Below, one piece after another: positions 7,625-16,046 of a DNA stretch of 64,000 nucleotides. Position 1 is the first letter of the stretch. Each line of letters opens with the position of its first letter. The position numbers were made by a program, and so were the translations under genes. The notes beneath the pieces were generated by a model, which was given only the letters and a program-made list of their open reading frames with translations, made no database searches and was not told where the DNA came from. Source of the DNA: Pseudomonas psychrophila HA-4. GTDB taxonomy: Bacteria > Pseudomonadota > Gammaproteobacteria > Pseudomonadales > Pseudomonadaceae. The stretch lies in the NCBI RefSeq assembly GCF_000282975.1, contig NZ_ALJC01000031.1:1-64000 (forward strand). Reading direction: 5' to 3'.

Positions 7625-10393
7625 TCACCAAGGGCCACGGTCTGAAAAACTTGCACGCTGGCTGGCAGTTTTCCTGGGCGGTTTGGGTTTGTGTTCACAC
7701 ATGGGGAAACTCGAACATGAGCGAAATTCCCCGTATGGCCCTTGGCGAAGGACGAATACGCCAATTTTGCAGATCGGGCAACGATCTTCCTGAATCGGCT
7801 CCCCCCGGACATTCGTCACGTTGACAGCGCCTTCCTTGACCATTTCATCGAGAAAGGGCGAATTTTTGCCCATGACCGTGAACATCGCCACTGAACGACG
7901 CGCACGGGTCAGCGCTACGTAGAATAAACGCCGCTCCTCGCTGTATGGGTACGTGTCCCCTGCTGGCATGACGAGCTCCAGCAAAGCGTCATCGCTCTTA
8001 ATGCTAGGAAAGCCTCGGTACACCAGGCCCGGGAGGACGACATAGTCTGCTTCATCACCTTTCGAGGTGTGGATGGTCTTGAACCTGACGTCGATCAGGT
8101 TGCCAAAGTGCTCCTGCCAGCTCTCTGGAATGTATTGCCGGTCGTTCCTGTAGCGACCCAGGATGAAGACCGTGACTTTGCCATTCTTTCCTAACGGCAC
8201 CAAACCTTGCGCCAAACGACTCTGTAACTCGGCAAGGTAATGATGGATCGCCCCTTGGATTTCGTTCCTGTTTGGGACTTGAAACGCCTGAATCGGAACA
8301 TCCAGTTCAGGACTTACCGAGGTCACCCGCTTCTGTAGCTGGGACGGATTTTTAGACACAAACTGGCTCGACACATCACAGATCGCTTGTGGGCATCGGA
8401 AGGTTGTTTCCAGTCGATAGACTTGGCCGTGCCCAAACCATTCTCGAAAGCCGGTCATGACGCTGAGGTCTGCACCGGCAAAGCGGTTGATCGACTGCCA
8501 GTCGTCCCCCACCGCAAAAAAATGTCGACCGGGTTCGGCCACCAACGCCCGGCACAGGCGCGCACGCGCTCTCGATGCGTCCTGGTACTCGTCCGCCATG
8601 ACCAAGCTGTAGGGCGAAGGATGACCTCGCTCTAAAACCTCGGCAGCCATGTTAATCATGTCCTCAAAGTCGATTCCTTTCTCCAACGACAGGGCCATGT
8701 TCCAGCCATCAAGTGCCGTAGTTGCCAGCTTCAGAAACGCCTCGAATCTGTATCTGAAGACACCGGTCGGCAGCTCTTCGATCCGCTCATGAAGGGACTC
8801 GACGGTAAGGCTATTACTCTTGAAATGAGTGATGAACATGCGGATCAGTTTGACCAAGTCAGCATGCTCCATCGGCACCATCCCTTTGGTAGGGATAGGA
8901 CGGTCTGGATTGGGCTCAAGTACCAGCCCTCGAGCCGTCAGCTCATTGGACAGGTGCTTGAATATCTCGCCGCTGTGCAACTGATGTGAGGTCGTCTCGA
9001 TGAGCGCCGTACCCATTTTTTGATGGGTCTCACGCTTCCATTTAACCCCCTCAACATAGCCCTTGAAATGCTCCGGAGCCTGACCCGACGCGTCTAGGGC
9101 GAAGTGCTCGTGGTAGAGGTTGATGTCAGGGTAGAAGAAGTCTGGAAAATATTGACGGTGCATGGCGGTGGCGGTGTCATGCTCGTAAGCACGTTCATAT
9201 TGATATTCGACACCGTTGTAGAAAAGCCAGTTGGCGATGACTCGCTCCTCCTGACTCGCCACATGGTCACCCTTGAGCGAGACAAGGCGACCAAGTCCTT
9301 CCTTATCCCACGCCTCGAATAATTGATCATCCCCGGCTGCCGGGATGTCTCGCCCAAGCACCAGGCGAAACAGATCCCACTCCATTCTGAACGCTTCAGA
9401 TTGATCCTTGAGGTCATCGACAAGGGTCATGAGCTTCTGAAAACCTAAGGCATTCTCCACTGCCCAGTCAGGAACATGCGGCTTGCGCCCAGTCGCCTCG
9501 GCAATAATCGACAGGCCAAGGGAGTGAAAGGTTTTGGCCTCGATCTGTATGTCTTCGATACCAACACGCTCAAGAGACAGCGCGACCCGCGCCTGAAGCT
9601 CTTCGGCGGCCGATTTATTGAATGCCAGCATCACGATAGCGCTAGGAAACACCAATGTGCGGTGCAGGGCATAAACAGCCTTGGCCACCATGGTTGATGT
9701 TTTTCCTGAGCCTGCAGAAGCAATGACTTGCACTCGGTTATCGAAACAGATCACCGCACGCGATTGTTCATCGGTGAGCGGCTTGCTTTCCACTGCTGCC
9801 AATAGCGCTTTGCACGCTTCAAGTTCGCGCTGCATGTGATCGTCGTTTCGCTGGGCCCAAGCTTTGGGCCAGTCGCACATCCAGCGCTCCAGATTCCGCT
9901 CAACAGTCGTGTCGGCTTCTGGCAAGGAAGACTGAATTTCTGGGGTCTGGAACAGCGTGTTTAACGCTTGATTGTCGAGGTTGAGAATCGGCTTAGCGGC
10001 TAGCAGCGCTTGCTGCATCTCATGTGTCAGCCACACGCATTTCGAATCAGCCGTTTGCACAGACTCTGCGACAGTGTTTAGCCAGGTTCGAATGGCCGAG
10101 TAGCACGCTTGAAAGCGCTGCCGGCGAGTAATGGTGAGGAGCCGGCCTATTTGCTCGCGCAGCAGTGGCTCCTTCGCGTTAGGCAATCCATCCACGCGGA
10201 ATGTGCGGCCTTCACGGAGGGTGATATCCGTCCACAGCACCCCACGGTTGATCTCTACAGTAGGAAGGTTCTCAGGATGAACCTCGACGACATGATCGCC
10301 AATCCTCAAAAAAAGCCGCTCGTCCTCGACGTGCAGACGCCATGGCTCAGTTTTTGTCAGCAACCGCCCCCACGCGGATGCTCGCCATTCCAT
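7625..10393 (-). CDS. HelD-like superfamily 1 DNA helicase with C-terminal zinc ribbon
   Basis: A protein of about 922 residues. It has an N-terminal HelD-type domain starting MEWRASAWGRLL, a Walker A ASAGSGKTST near residues 225-235, and a DExx-box MADEYQDASRARARL. Later helicase motifs include AVGDDWQSINRFAGAD, TIHTSKGDEADYVV and VALTRARRSV. The C-terminal CPIC plus two further Cys (SCSSFPMCEH) is a topoisomerase-type zinc ribbon. E. coli helicase IV (HelD, 684 residues) shares the N-terminal domain but is shorter and lacks the ribbon. The ATG at 10393 is preferred over 10399 because AGG lies six bases before it. It is a single-gene unit and presumably acts in repair or recombination. Confidence 0.88.
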   Translation of the reverse strand: MEWRASAWGRLLTKTEPWRLHVEDERLFLRIGDHVVEVHPENLPTVEINRGVLWTDITLREGRTFRVDGLPNAKEPLLREQIGRLLTITRRQRFQACYSAIRTWLNTVAESVQTADSKCVWLTHEMQQALLAAKPILNLDNQALNTLFQTPEIQSSLPEADTTVERNLERWMCDWPKAWAQRNDDHMQRELEACKALLAAVESKPLTDEQSRAVICFDNRVQVIASAGSGKTSTMVAKAVYALHRTLVFPSAIVMLAFNKSAAEELQARVALSLERVGIEDIQIEAKTFHSLGLSIIAEATGRKPHVPDWAVENALGFQKLMTLVDDLKDQSEAFRMEWDLFRLVLGRDIPAAGDDQLFEAWDKEGLGRLVSLKGDHVASQEERVIANWLFYNGVEYQYERAYEHDTATAMHRQYFPDFFYPDINLYHEHFALDASGQAPEHFKGYVEGVKWKRETHQKMGTALIETTSHQLHSGEIFKHLSNELTARGLVLEPNPDRPIPTKGMVPMEHADLVKLIRMFITHFKSNSLTVESLHERIEELPTGVFRYRFEAFLKLATTALDGWNMALSLEKGIDFEDMINMAAEVLERGHPSPYSLVMADEYQDASRARARLCRALVAEPGRHFFAVGDDWQSINRFAGADLSVMTGFREWFGHGQVYRLETTFRCPQAICDVSSQFVSKNPSQLQKRVTSVSPELDVPIQAFQVPNRNEIQGAIHHYLAELQSRLAQGLVPLGKNGKVTVFILGRYRNDRQYIPESWQEHFGNLIDVRFKTIHTSKGDEADYVVLPGLVYRGFPSIKSDDALLELVMPAGDTYPYSEERRLFYVALTRARRSVAMFTVMGKNSPFLDEMVKEGAVNVTNVRGEPIQEDRCPICKIGVFVLRQGPYGEFRSCSSFPMCEHKPKPPRKTASQRASFSDRGPW

Positions 10394-10642
10394 TGTCATC
10401 CTGATTCCACAAGCGCATAAAAATCGCAGTCTACCTCAAGGCGTCCTACATTCATGCGCGAATCTGCCTACAGGCTTATTGGCTCAAGTGCATTTTTTCT
10501 CCTTCAACCCGTGGCGGCATTAATGGCCCACGCCGCCTAGTCTCAAAACCCCCTGAAACGCCATGTAACCGGGCCAATTTGACCAAGGCAGAAATAGAGC
10601 GGCACCCTCCATGACTCACTCTGCAGTCATACAAGGCGTGTC

Positions 10643-10740
10643 ATGAAAAAGGATAAAACGGACGACCCTTTTCTAAGACACGACTGGCTGCCACGACTTC
10701 CGAACGGTGGCGCTTCATGGGCAGCATGGAGCCCCCCCCC
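10643..10740 (+). other. Likely true N-terminus of the bacteriocin, out of frame with the rest
   Basis: A frame opening with ATG at 10643, behind AAGGCG, encodes MKKDKTDDPFLRHDWLPRLP and continues to a run of nine C (10732-10740). Beyond the run its composition turns random and it ends near 10945. The bacteriocin frame begins inside this segment, shifted by one base. Adding one C to the run would join the two into a single protein of about 378 residues, reading through ...AAWSPPPSKPEP. So this is either a frameshift mutation, a slippage-prone phase-variable tract or a sequencing error. Confidence 0.6.
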
Positions 10741-11778
10741 TCCAAGCCAGAACCGGTCTACATCGCAAAAGATGAATGGCCGTCCCCCAAAGCGCGAACA
10801 GACCTGGTATTTGCCAAGTCGTGCGTGTCTAAAAATTGGTGCCGCACCGACGCTGGGACGACCACAGAACCTGCTTCACATTTCGGCAACGTCATGGTGG
10901 CTGGCGCGATGCTTTTGCCTGACGCTTCAACGGCTATCGCGCTAGCCCTCGGCGCCGATGCAGGACTAGGCCGCATGGCCGGTGGTGGCATCATGCAGCA
11001 GCGCATGACCTGGGCTCTGCGTGGCGCCGGCGGGCCTGCCAGCGTTTTTATACTCGGCATGCTGCCCACCAAAATGGGCGACGGCACACTGCACACTGAC
11101 GACCAGCTACGCAGCATGAGCAGGGCCACCACTCGGGTGCGCTTTCAGTTCCGTCGCGATGCTGAAGGCGTGTTACAGGTGTACGGCATTCACACGGGCG
11201 CGTCAGGCGACGACTCGGTACGCACGGTGCAGGTTAAGTGGAATGCGGCAAAAACGGCGTTGGAAGCCGAGCTAAATGGCATCACTATTCTCTGGACACC
11301 GCAGAATGGGCGCTTGGGTCACATGCCTCCGCTGGTCTACCCCGATAACAGCGGCGCGCAACTGGGCACGATTCTCGTGCACCCGATCGCAGACAATATG
11401 GATAGTCAACTTGAAGGGCTGCCCGGCGAAGACATTACAACCGACGACTGCATTCTGGTTTTTCCGGCAGACAGTGGGCTGACGTCGCTGTATGTGGTGT
11501 TTGCAAAGCCGGTTGGTGGAGACCACAGTTACCATCCTCCGCCAAAGGGGCTGACAGCCTTTCCTGATGCAAAAGTGGCGCCTAGGAAAACGCCTCTACA
11601 AGGCGGAGGCGGAGTGCGTAAAAGATGGAAGACTAAGGATGGGGTTATTTTTGAATGGGACAGCCAACACGGTACTGTAGAAAAATATAACAAGCGCGGA
11701 AAGCATCTTGGTGAGTTCAATCACGAAACAGGTGAGCAAACAAAAGATGCGGATAAAAAAAGAGAGGTTGAGCCATGA
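10717..11778 (+). CDS. S-type pyocin/colicin E3-like bacteriocin with 16S rRNase tip
   Basis: 353 residues as read from the ATG at 10717. Residues about 30-250 form a pyocin-S domain (VFAKSC, TDAGTT, then RVRFQFRRD and the TILVHPI region). After a Pro/Lys-rich linker, residues about 296-353 match the colicin E3/cloacin ribonuclease domain (EWDSQHG, YNKRGKHLGEF, HETGEQ). The colicin E3 residues Asp510, His513, Glu517 and Arg545 correspond to Asp315, His318, Glu322 and Arg349. This predicts cleavage of 16S rRNA in the decoding site. No long receptor-binding or translocation region is visible, so the delivery route is unclear. The start here has only a weak ribosome site; the natural N-terminus is probably at 10643. 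The stop overlaps the immunity gene start (ATGA). Confidence 0.85.
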   Translation: MGSMEPPPSKPEPVYIAKDEWPSPKARTDLVFAKSCVSKNWCRTDAGTTTEPASHFGNVMVAGAMLLPDASTAIALALGADAGLGRMAGGGIMQQRMTWALRGAGGPASVFILGMLPTKMGDGTLHTDDQLRSMSRATTRVRFQFRRDAEGVLQVYGIHTGASGDDSVRTVQVKWNAAKTALEAELNGITILWTPQNGRLGHMPPLVYPDNSGAQLGTILVHPIADNMDSQLEGLPGEDITTDDCILVFPADSGLTSLYVVFAKPVGGDHSYHPPPKGLTAFPDAKVAPRKTPLQGGGGVRKRWKTKDGVIFEWDSQHGTVEKYNKRGKHLGEFNHETGEQTKDADKKREVEP

Positions 11779-12008
11779 TTTATATTGTTGAAGCATTTGA
11801 TAAAGAAGACGAATCTCTAGCCTTTGAAATTGCGCTTCCAGAGGGGTGCGAAACTCAACTAGCAAAAATAATGAACTGGACATCACCACAACGAGGCGAT
11901 GAGGGCTACAACCTCAATGACGCTCAACTATCAAACATTGAGGTATTGACAAATAAGTGCTTCAAGAACGAAAAATATATATTCCAACTTACCTGTAACG
12001 TGGGTTGA
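11775..12008 (+). CDS. Probable cognate immunity protein of the rRNase bacteriocin
   Basis: A 77-residue acidic protein whose start overlaps the toxin stop, the standard arrangement of toxin and immunity genes. It begins MIYIVEAFDKEDESLAFEI and ends YIFQLTCNVG. It does not resemble the classical cloacin/colicin E3 immunity protein. It shares a pattern with the two 79-residue genes downstream: a beta strand, an acidic (E/D)D(E/D)SL stretch, G..L..(D/E)Q(I/L), and a final strand. I recall a DUF7683-like family with this look but cannot verify it. The gene is visibly more A/T-rich than its neighbours, which fits recent acquisition. The immunity role is inferred from position, size and charge. 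Confidence 0.7.
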   Translation: MIYIVEAFDKEDESLAFEIALPEGCETQLAKIMNWTSPQRGDEGYNLNDAQLSNIEVLTNKCFKNEKYIFQLTCNVG

Positions 12009-12135
12009 CGCATTGCAGAATACACATCAACCGTCATCGAACAGGCCAATGTGCTTGGTCGAGAAGCAATGCGAAGCAAATGAAATACTGACAAAGCCTA
12101 GCAGAACGACACCTAACCAGATCAGGAGATGAATC

Positions 12136-12375
12136 ATGCATTTGTGTATCAGTGGATTCTTGCTGGAAAGCTCCGAAGATGACTCACTTAAGTTTGAGCA
12201 TGATTTGGATAGTTCCCTTAACGACCAAATCGTACAGATCTTGGGCCATAAAAATCTTAATGCTATGGCTGAAGGGGAATGGCTACTCACGGACGAGCAA
12301 ATTGCACACCTATCAGAGATCACCGGAGTAGCACTGCCAACCGATTTAAAGTTATTTATTGGTGTTGAAGCCTGA
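12136..12375 (+). CDS. Small acidic protein, candidate orphan immunity gene 1
   Basis: A 79-residue acidic protein (MHLCISGFLLE at the start, EGEWLLTDEQI near residue 50). It is 36/79 identical by eye to the next gene and more distantly like the 77-residue gene upstream. AGGAG precedes the ATG. The bases ahead of this gene and the next are also alike (an ATCAGGA-atgaatc-ATG pattern), pointing to a tandem duplication. No intact toxin accompanies it. Orphan immunity genes of this kind protect against toxin tips carried by relatives. The function is inferred. Confidence 0.6.
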   Translation: MHLCISGFLLESSEDDSLKFEHDLDSSLNDQIVQILGHKNLNAMAEGEWLLTDEQIAHLSEITGVALPTDLKLFIGVEA

Positions 12376-12426
12376 GCGAAAAAAATGGCCCGGCAAATGA
12401 CGCCTAAATAAATCAGGACATGAATC

Positions 12427-12666
12427 ATGCTTTTATGGATCAGTGGTTTTTTAAAGGGTGACGATGAGGACGATTCTTTGAAGTACGACCTGACCGTTAA
12501 ACCTGAGTATGAAGCCGCTGTAATGGCAATTTTTGGTAGGAAAAGTCTGGACCAAAGCCCAGAGGGTGAATGGTTGCTGACGAACGACCAAATAAAGCAG
12601 CTCAGTATCGCAATTGATGAGCATCTGCCAATCGACTTAGAGCTTTACATGGGTGTGCGTGCCTGA
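12427..12666 (+). CDS. Small acidic protein, candidate orphan immunity gene 2
   Basis: A 79-residue paralogue of the preceding gene (MLLWISGFLKGDDEDDSLK at the start, EGEWLLTNDQI in the middle, ending YMGVRA). It has the same spacing and a similar ribosome site. It lies just upstream of a fragment encoding part of a second E3-type toxin tip. It may therefore be the immunity partner of that lost toxin, although immunity genes normally follow their toxins. The acidic composition suits binding a basic rRNase domain. The role is inferred. Confidence 0.6.
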   Translation: MLLWISGFLKGDDEDDSLKYDLTVKPEYEAAVMAIFGRKSLDQSPEGEWLLTNDQIKQLSIAIDEHLPIDLELYMGVRA

Positions 12667-12684
12667 TAGTTGGGCTTTTTGTGA

Positions 12685-12888
12685 ACTCAGCTGTACAGCA
12701 AGAAGGGCAATAAATTGGGCAAGCTCAATCACGAAACCGGCGAAGAGATAGCTACAGCCCAAAAAAAACCTCCCCACCCCCACCGCCTTGTCCCTGAAAC
12801 AAACATCGTGTTTACTGTGCCATCACTCGCGCCAGCAGGCGCCAACACCCTATTCCCGCTGCTCCCTGCCGATTTTTTTGCCTTTTGA
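12685..12888 (+). pseudogene. Remnant of a second E3-type rRNase toxin tip
   Basis: Read from just after a stop, this frame gives TQLYSKKGNKLGKLNHETGE and continues EIATAQKKP. That lines up with the active bacteriocin's YNKRGKHLGEFNHETGEQ segment. The upstream half of the domain, with the catalytic Asp, His and Glu, is missing, and there is no start codon. After about position 12780 the similarity ends and the frame drifts to a stop at 12886-12888. It looks like the 3' end of a lost toxin gene left behind the immunity array. Confidence 0.65.
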
Positions 12889-12903
12889 TTAGGTACGAAC
12901 GCG

Positions 12904-13887
12904 ATGACGAATGCTGCGCCCTCGATAAAGCTCAGTACGCTTCGGCACATTGCTCCTTATCTGGGGATGCGCGGTGTGTCGCCGCTGGAGTTTTTTCGGC
13001 GTTATGGGATTTCCCCACAGGTGTTTCAAAACCCTGAAGCCTGGGTTCCGCGTGCAGCCTGTTTTCACATTGCCAATGAAATGGCCGCGGTCGCCCAGGA
13101 CCCGTTTGCCGGTGCGTCGGTGGGGCATCTGATTGAGGTGCGTTCGCTCGGTGCCTGGGGCGAACGGGTATTGGGCTCGACTAATCTTGCTCAGGCGTGT
13201 GCATTGGCGGCGGTGAATACGGACTTGCTGCACAGAGGCAGTGACGTAAAGATCATCACCGAAGGCCGGATGACGAAGCTGATTCATCACTTTAACGGGC
13301 ACCACGGGGCGGACCCTAAGCAGGTGATTTTGGGCACGCTGGCGCTGCTGAGAAAACTCCCGATGATGTCCGGTGAGCCTGGCGCCATTCGTGTGTACCT
13401 AAAAAACTCGAGAGAGCGAGGCGACGAGGCGCTTGAAGAGTATTTGGGCCCCAATCTCGAAATGAACGCTGAGTACAACATGATCGAATTTGATCGTGAG
13501 TTGCTCGAAACGCCTCTGCAGCCGGTTCGGGATGTTGCCTGGAAAACCACCCAAGCCCTGAAGTCGACCGCTGACGCAGCTGACGTGCTCGCCCAGCAGA
13601 TAGCGGATCAAGAACTGTCCAAACTTGTCACTATTTCACGAAAAATCGGGCTGTCTGCTCGAACGCTGCAGCGGCGTCTCGAACATTGCGGCATCGACTT
13701 CGAGGCATTACGTGACGAGACACGTCGCAGTGAAGCCCTGCAGTTGATTGCCAGCGGCCGATATAGCGCAACCGAAATTGCCTACATGGTCGGTTACAGC
13801 GATCCGGCGCACTTTACCCGCGCCTTCAAGCGTTGGACGGGCAGCCCGCCGTCGCACTATCGCGCCCTCTTGAAGCAAGGCCGTTAA
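12904..13887 (+). CDS. AraC-family transcriptional regulator
   Basis: 327 residues. The N-terminal part (about 1-210) is the arabinose-binding-like domain of OruR/ArgR-type Pseudomonas regulators (LRHIAPYLGMRGVSPLEFFRRYG). The C-terminal part (about 225-325) is the double helix-turn-helix, with ISRKIGLSARTLQRRL and the AraC signature IAYMVGYSDPAHFTRAFKRWTG. It sits just upstream of a co-oriented group of four envelope genes (14046-17664), separated by 158 bases, and is the natural candidate for their control. The effector is unknown. Confidence 0.9.
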   Translation: MTNAAPSIKLSTLRHIAPYLGMRGVSPLEFFRRYGISPQVFQNPEAWVPRAACFHIANEMAAVAQDPFAGASVGHLIEVRSLGAWGERVLGSTNLAQACALAAVNTDLLHRGSDVKIITEGRMTKLIHHFNGHHGADPKQVILGTLALLRKLPMMSGEPGAIRVYLKNSRERGDEALEEYLGPNLEMNAEYNMIEFDRELLETPLQPVRDVAWKTTQALKSTADAADVLAQQIADQELSKLVTISRKIGLSARTLQRRLEHCGIDFEALRDETRRSEALQLIASGRYSATEIAYMVGYSDPAHFTRAFKRWTGSPPSHYRALLKQGR

Positions 13888-14045
13888 CCTCCCCGTCTAA
13901 CCTCCCCAAAAAACACGTGGCCCCTTTGCTAGGCGGCCTTCGCGTGCGCGCTCGCATTACGTTTGGCACCAAATGGCAAGTTTGCGCAAAGGGGTTCTTA
14001 TACAGTCCAAAAATTAACGCCAACTTATAAAACCAAGAGGTTTAA

Positions 14046-15080
14046 ATGTCCCGTTCATCCTCGGTCTGCATCCTTGCCATGGCGCTGGCAGCTTTTGGAA
14101 GTGCAAACGCTCAGTCATCCCCAGAAGCGGCGATACCGGTGGGTGTGGATAACTTTGCCCGTGCCGAGTCCGACCTTTACTTGGGGAAAATGGTGGCAAC
14201 TGGGAGTTTGGGCCGGTTTGTTCACAGCCGCGAAGCAGTGCCCATCGACGCCCAGAATGTAGTCCGAATGAATCGGGACACGCTCTATTCGTCAGCCGTG
14301 TTCGACCTCGATGCAGGCCCCGTCACAATTACCTTGCCTGAGGCAGATGGGCGTTTCATGTCGATGGCGGTCATCAATGAAGATCACTATGTCCCCGCCG
14401 TCACTTACGGCGCCGGCAGCCAGACACTGACGAAAGAATCAGTCGGCACACGCTATGTATTTGTGGCCGTGCGTACCTTCTTCGATCCCGCAGACCGCAA
14501 AGACCTTGAAAAGGTACATGCACTGCAGGATGCAATCACCGTCAGCCAAGCCAAGGTTGGGGAGTTTGTAGTACCCAAGTGGGACCAGGCCAGCCAGGCA
14601 AAGGTGCGTGAGGCTCTGGAAGTCTTGGGTTCGACGATTCCTGACTACAACCAGTCCTTTGGCCCCAAGGGCTCGGTCAATCCAATCCATCATTTGATCG
14701 GCACGGCGACGGGGTGGGGTGGCAACCCAGCCAAGGACGCTATCTACCTAGGCGGCGTGATGCCTGAGAACGATGGGAAAACCGTTTATCAACTTAAGGT
14801 TGGAGATGTCCCCGTCAATAGTTTCTGGTCGGTCAGTGTTTATAACGCCGACGGTTACTTCCAGAAAAACCCCTATGACGCCTATTCGTTGAACAACCTC
14901 ACCGCCCAGAAAAGTGAGGATGGCTCGATTGTTATCCAGTTCGGCGGTTGCGACGCGAAGACCGCTAATTGCCTGCCAACCACGCCCGGCTGGAACTACA
15001 CCGTCAGGCTTTATCAGCCGAGCGAACAAATACTGAATGGCCAATGGCATTTCCCGAAGCCGCAGCTTGTAGCACGCTAA
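14046..15080 (+). CDS. Secreted DUF1254/DUF1214 protein
   Basis: 344 residues with a signal peptide cleaved after about residue 22 (ALAAFGSANA). A DUF1254 domain follows (about residues 30-140: VVRMNRDTLYSSAVFDL), then a C-terminal DUF1214 domain (about 235-335: VNSFWSVSVYNADGYF, NYTVRLYQP). Members are periplasmic or exported and have no settled biochemical role. The gene opens a co-directional group with a MipA-like porin, an acid phosphatase and a beta-barrel protein. That suggests a shared envelope task under the upstream AraC regulator. Confidence 0.85.
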   Translation: MSRSSSVCILAMALAAFGSANAQSSPEAAIPVGVDNFARAESDLYLGKMVATGSLGRFVHSREAVPIDAQNVVRMNRDTLYSSAVFDLDAGPVTITLPEADGRFMSMAVINEDHYVPAVTYGAGSQTLTKESVGTRYVFVAVRTFFDPADRKDLEKVHALQDAITVSQAKVGEFVVPKWDQASQAKVREALEVLGSTIPDYNQSFGPKGSVNPIHHLIGTATGWGGNPAKDAIYLGGVMPENDGKTVYQLKVGDVPVNSFWSVSVYNADGYFQKNPYDAYSLNNLTAQKSEDGSIVIQFGGCDAKTANCLPTTPGWNYTVRLYQPSEQILNGQWHFPKPQLVAR

Positions 15081-15151
15081 TTGATAACGCCCGGCGTTTA
15101 TAACCCCGCACACATGCCACTACGTTTGGTTTACACCCAAGGAAAGAAGCA

Positions 15152-15994
15152 ATGACAACCCTCGGCGGTTCACACTTTCTCAAGCATCCCATGACACTCA
15201 TTACAGGTGCGACGCTCGCAGTTGCGATGGTGCTGCCGGTACACGCAGACGACTCAAGTAAGCCGTCCGTGACCGTCGGTGGCGGCATTGGTGTCGGCCC
15301 GCTGTACGAAGGTTCGTCGCACTACGCAGCTTTCCCGTCGTTGAAATTGAAGGCCGTGTTGCCGACCGAAGAATGGGGCACGTTTAGCGCGGCGTTCCCT
15401 GAGGGCTTGCGTTGGGACTTGCCGGGGTTGTCGCCTTTCGGGTTTGCGCTATTGATTGGTTATGACCAAGGCCGCAAAGAAAGAATCCACACCTTGGGCG
15501 GTCGCGATGACTATCTGCGGGGCATGGGCAACCTGGACAGCACCGCACTGGTCGGGGCAGAAGCGTATTGGGCGCTGCCGGCCGGGCGCCTATTTGTGCG
15601 AGGTCTGCGCTCCAGCGATAACCGCAATTACGGCGGCGAGCGTCTGGGCCATACCGCGTATCTAGAGGCTGGGGTCGCCACGGCCTACGAACTGTCTTCG
15701 ACATTGACCCTGGACTCGACGCTCTACGGCACGTGGAGCAATGAGAACGACATGATGGCGCGCTTTGGCGTCACGGCCCAGCAAGCGGCCCGCACCCAGT
15801 TCGAGGAATACCGTCCGGGTGGCGGGATGCGCGACGTGACCTTGAAGTTGGGCCTGACTTGGCAATGGCAGCCACAAATCGCTCTAGAAGGCGGGATCAA
15901 GACTTACGCACTGGTCTCCGACGCTCGCAATAGCCCGCTCACGGGTGAAAAGGTGGGCGCAGGCGCCTACCTGAACGCTCTGTACTCGTTTTGA
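15152..15994 (+). CDS. MipA/OmpV-family outer-membrane protein
   Basis: 280 residues with an N-terminal signal (cleavage near VLPVHADD, about residue 33). The pattern is that of an MltA-interacting/OmpV beta-barrel: GGGIGVGPLYEGSSHY, alternating amphipathic strands, a conserved GGRDDYLRGM loop and a C-terminal phenylalanine (LNALYSF), as expected of a barrel inserted by the BAM complex. AAGGAAAG precedes the ATG. The 71-base gap from the DUF1254 gene and 52-base gap to the phosphatase gene suggest one transcript. Paralogues have been linked to murein synthesis scaffolding and to antibiotic sensing; which applies here is unknown. Confidence 0.88.
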   Translation: MTTLGGSHFLKHPMTLITGATLAVAMVLPVHADDSSKPSVTVGGGIGVGPLYEGSSHYAAFPSLKLKAVLPTEEWGTFSAAFPEGLRWDLPGLSPFGFALLIGYDQGRKERIHTLGGRDDYLRGMGNLDSTALVGAEAYWALPAGRLFVRGLRSSDNRNYGGERLGHTAYLEAGVATAYELSSTLTLDSTLYGTWSNENDMMARFGVTAQQAARTQFEEYRPGGGMRDVTLKLGLTWQWQPQIALEGGIKTYALVSDARNSPLTGEKVGAGAYLNALYSF

Positions 15995-16046
15995 TTAACC
16001 GCTCACGCCGCAGCCATCCGCGACACAGCAGACAAGGGAATACGCG

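Noticed and set aside
10400..10642. PrtN P-boxes or a LexA site upstream of the bacteriocin
   Set aside because: ATTGGCTCAAGTGC near 10477 resembles a P-box only loosely and no repeats or CTG-N10-CAG palindrome were found.
12009..12083. In-frame continuation after the 77-residue immunity gene stop, encoding about 24 residues that look protein-like
   Set aside because: There is no start codon or ribosome site, and I could not match it to the toxin or immunity families; could be leftover DNA but cannot be supported.
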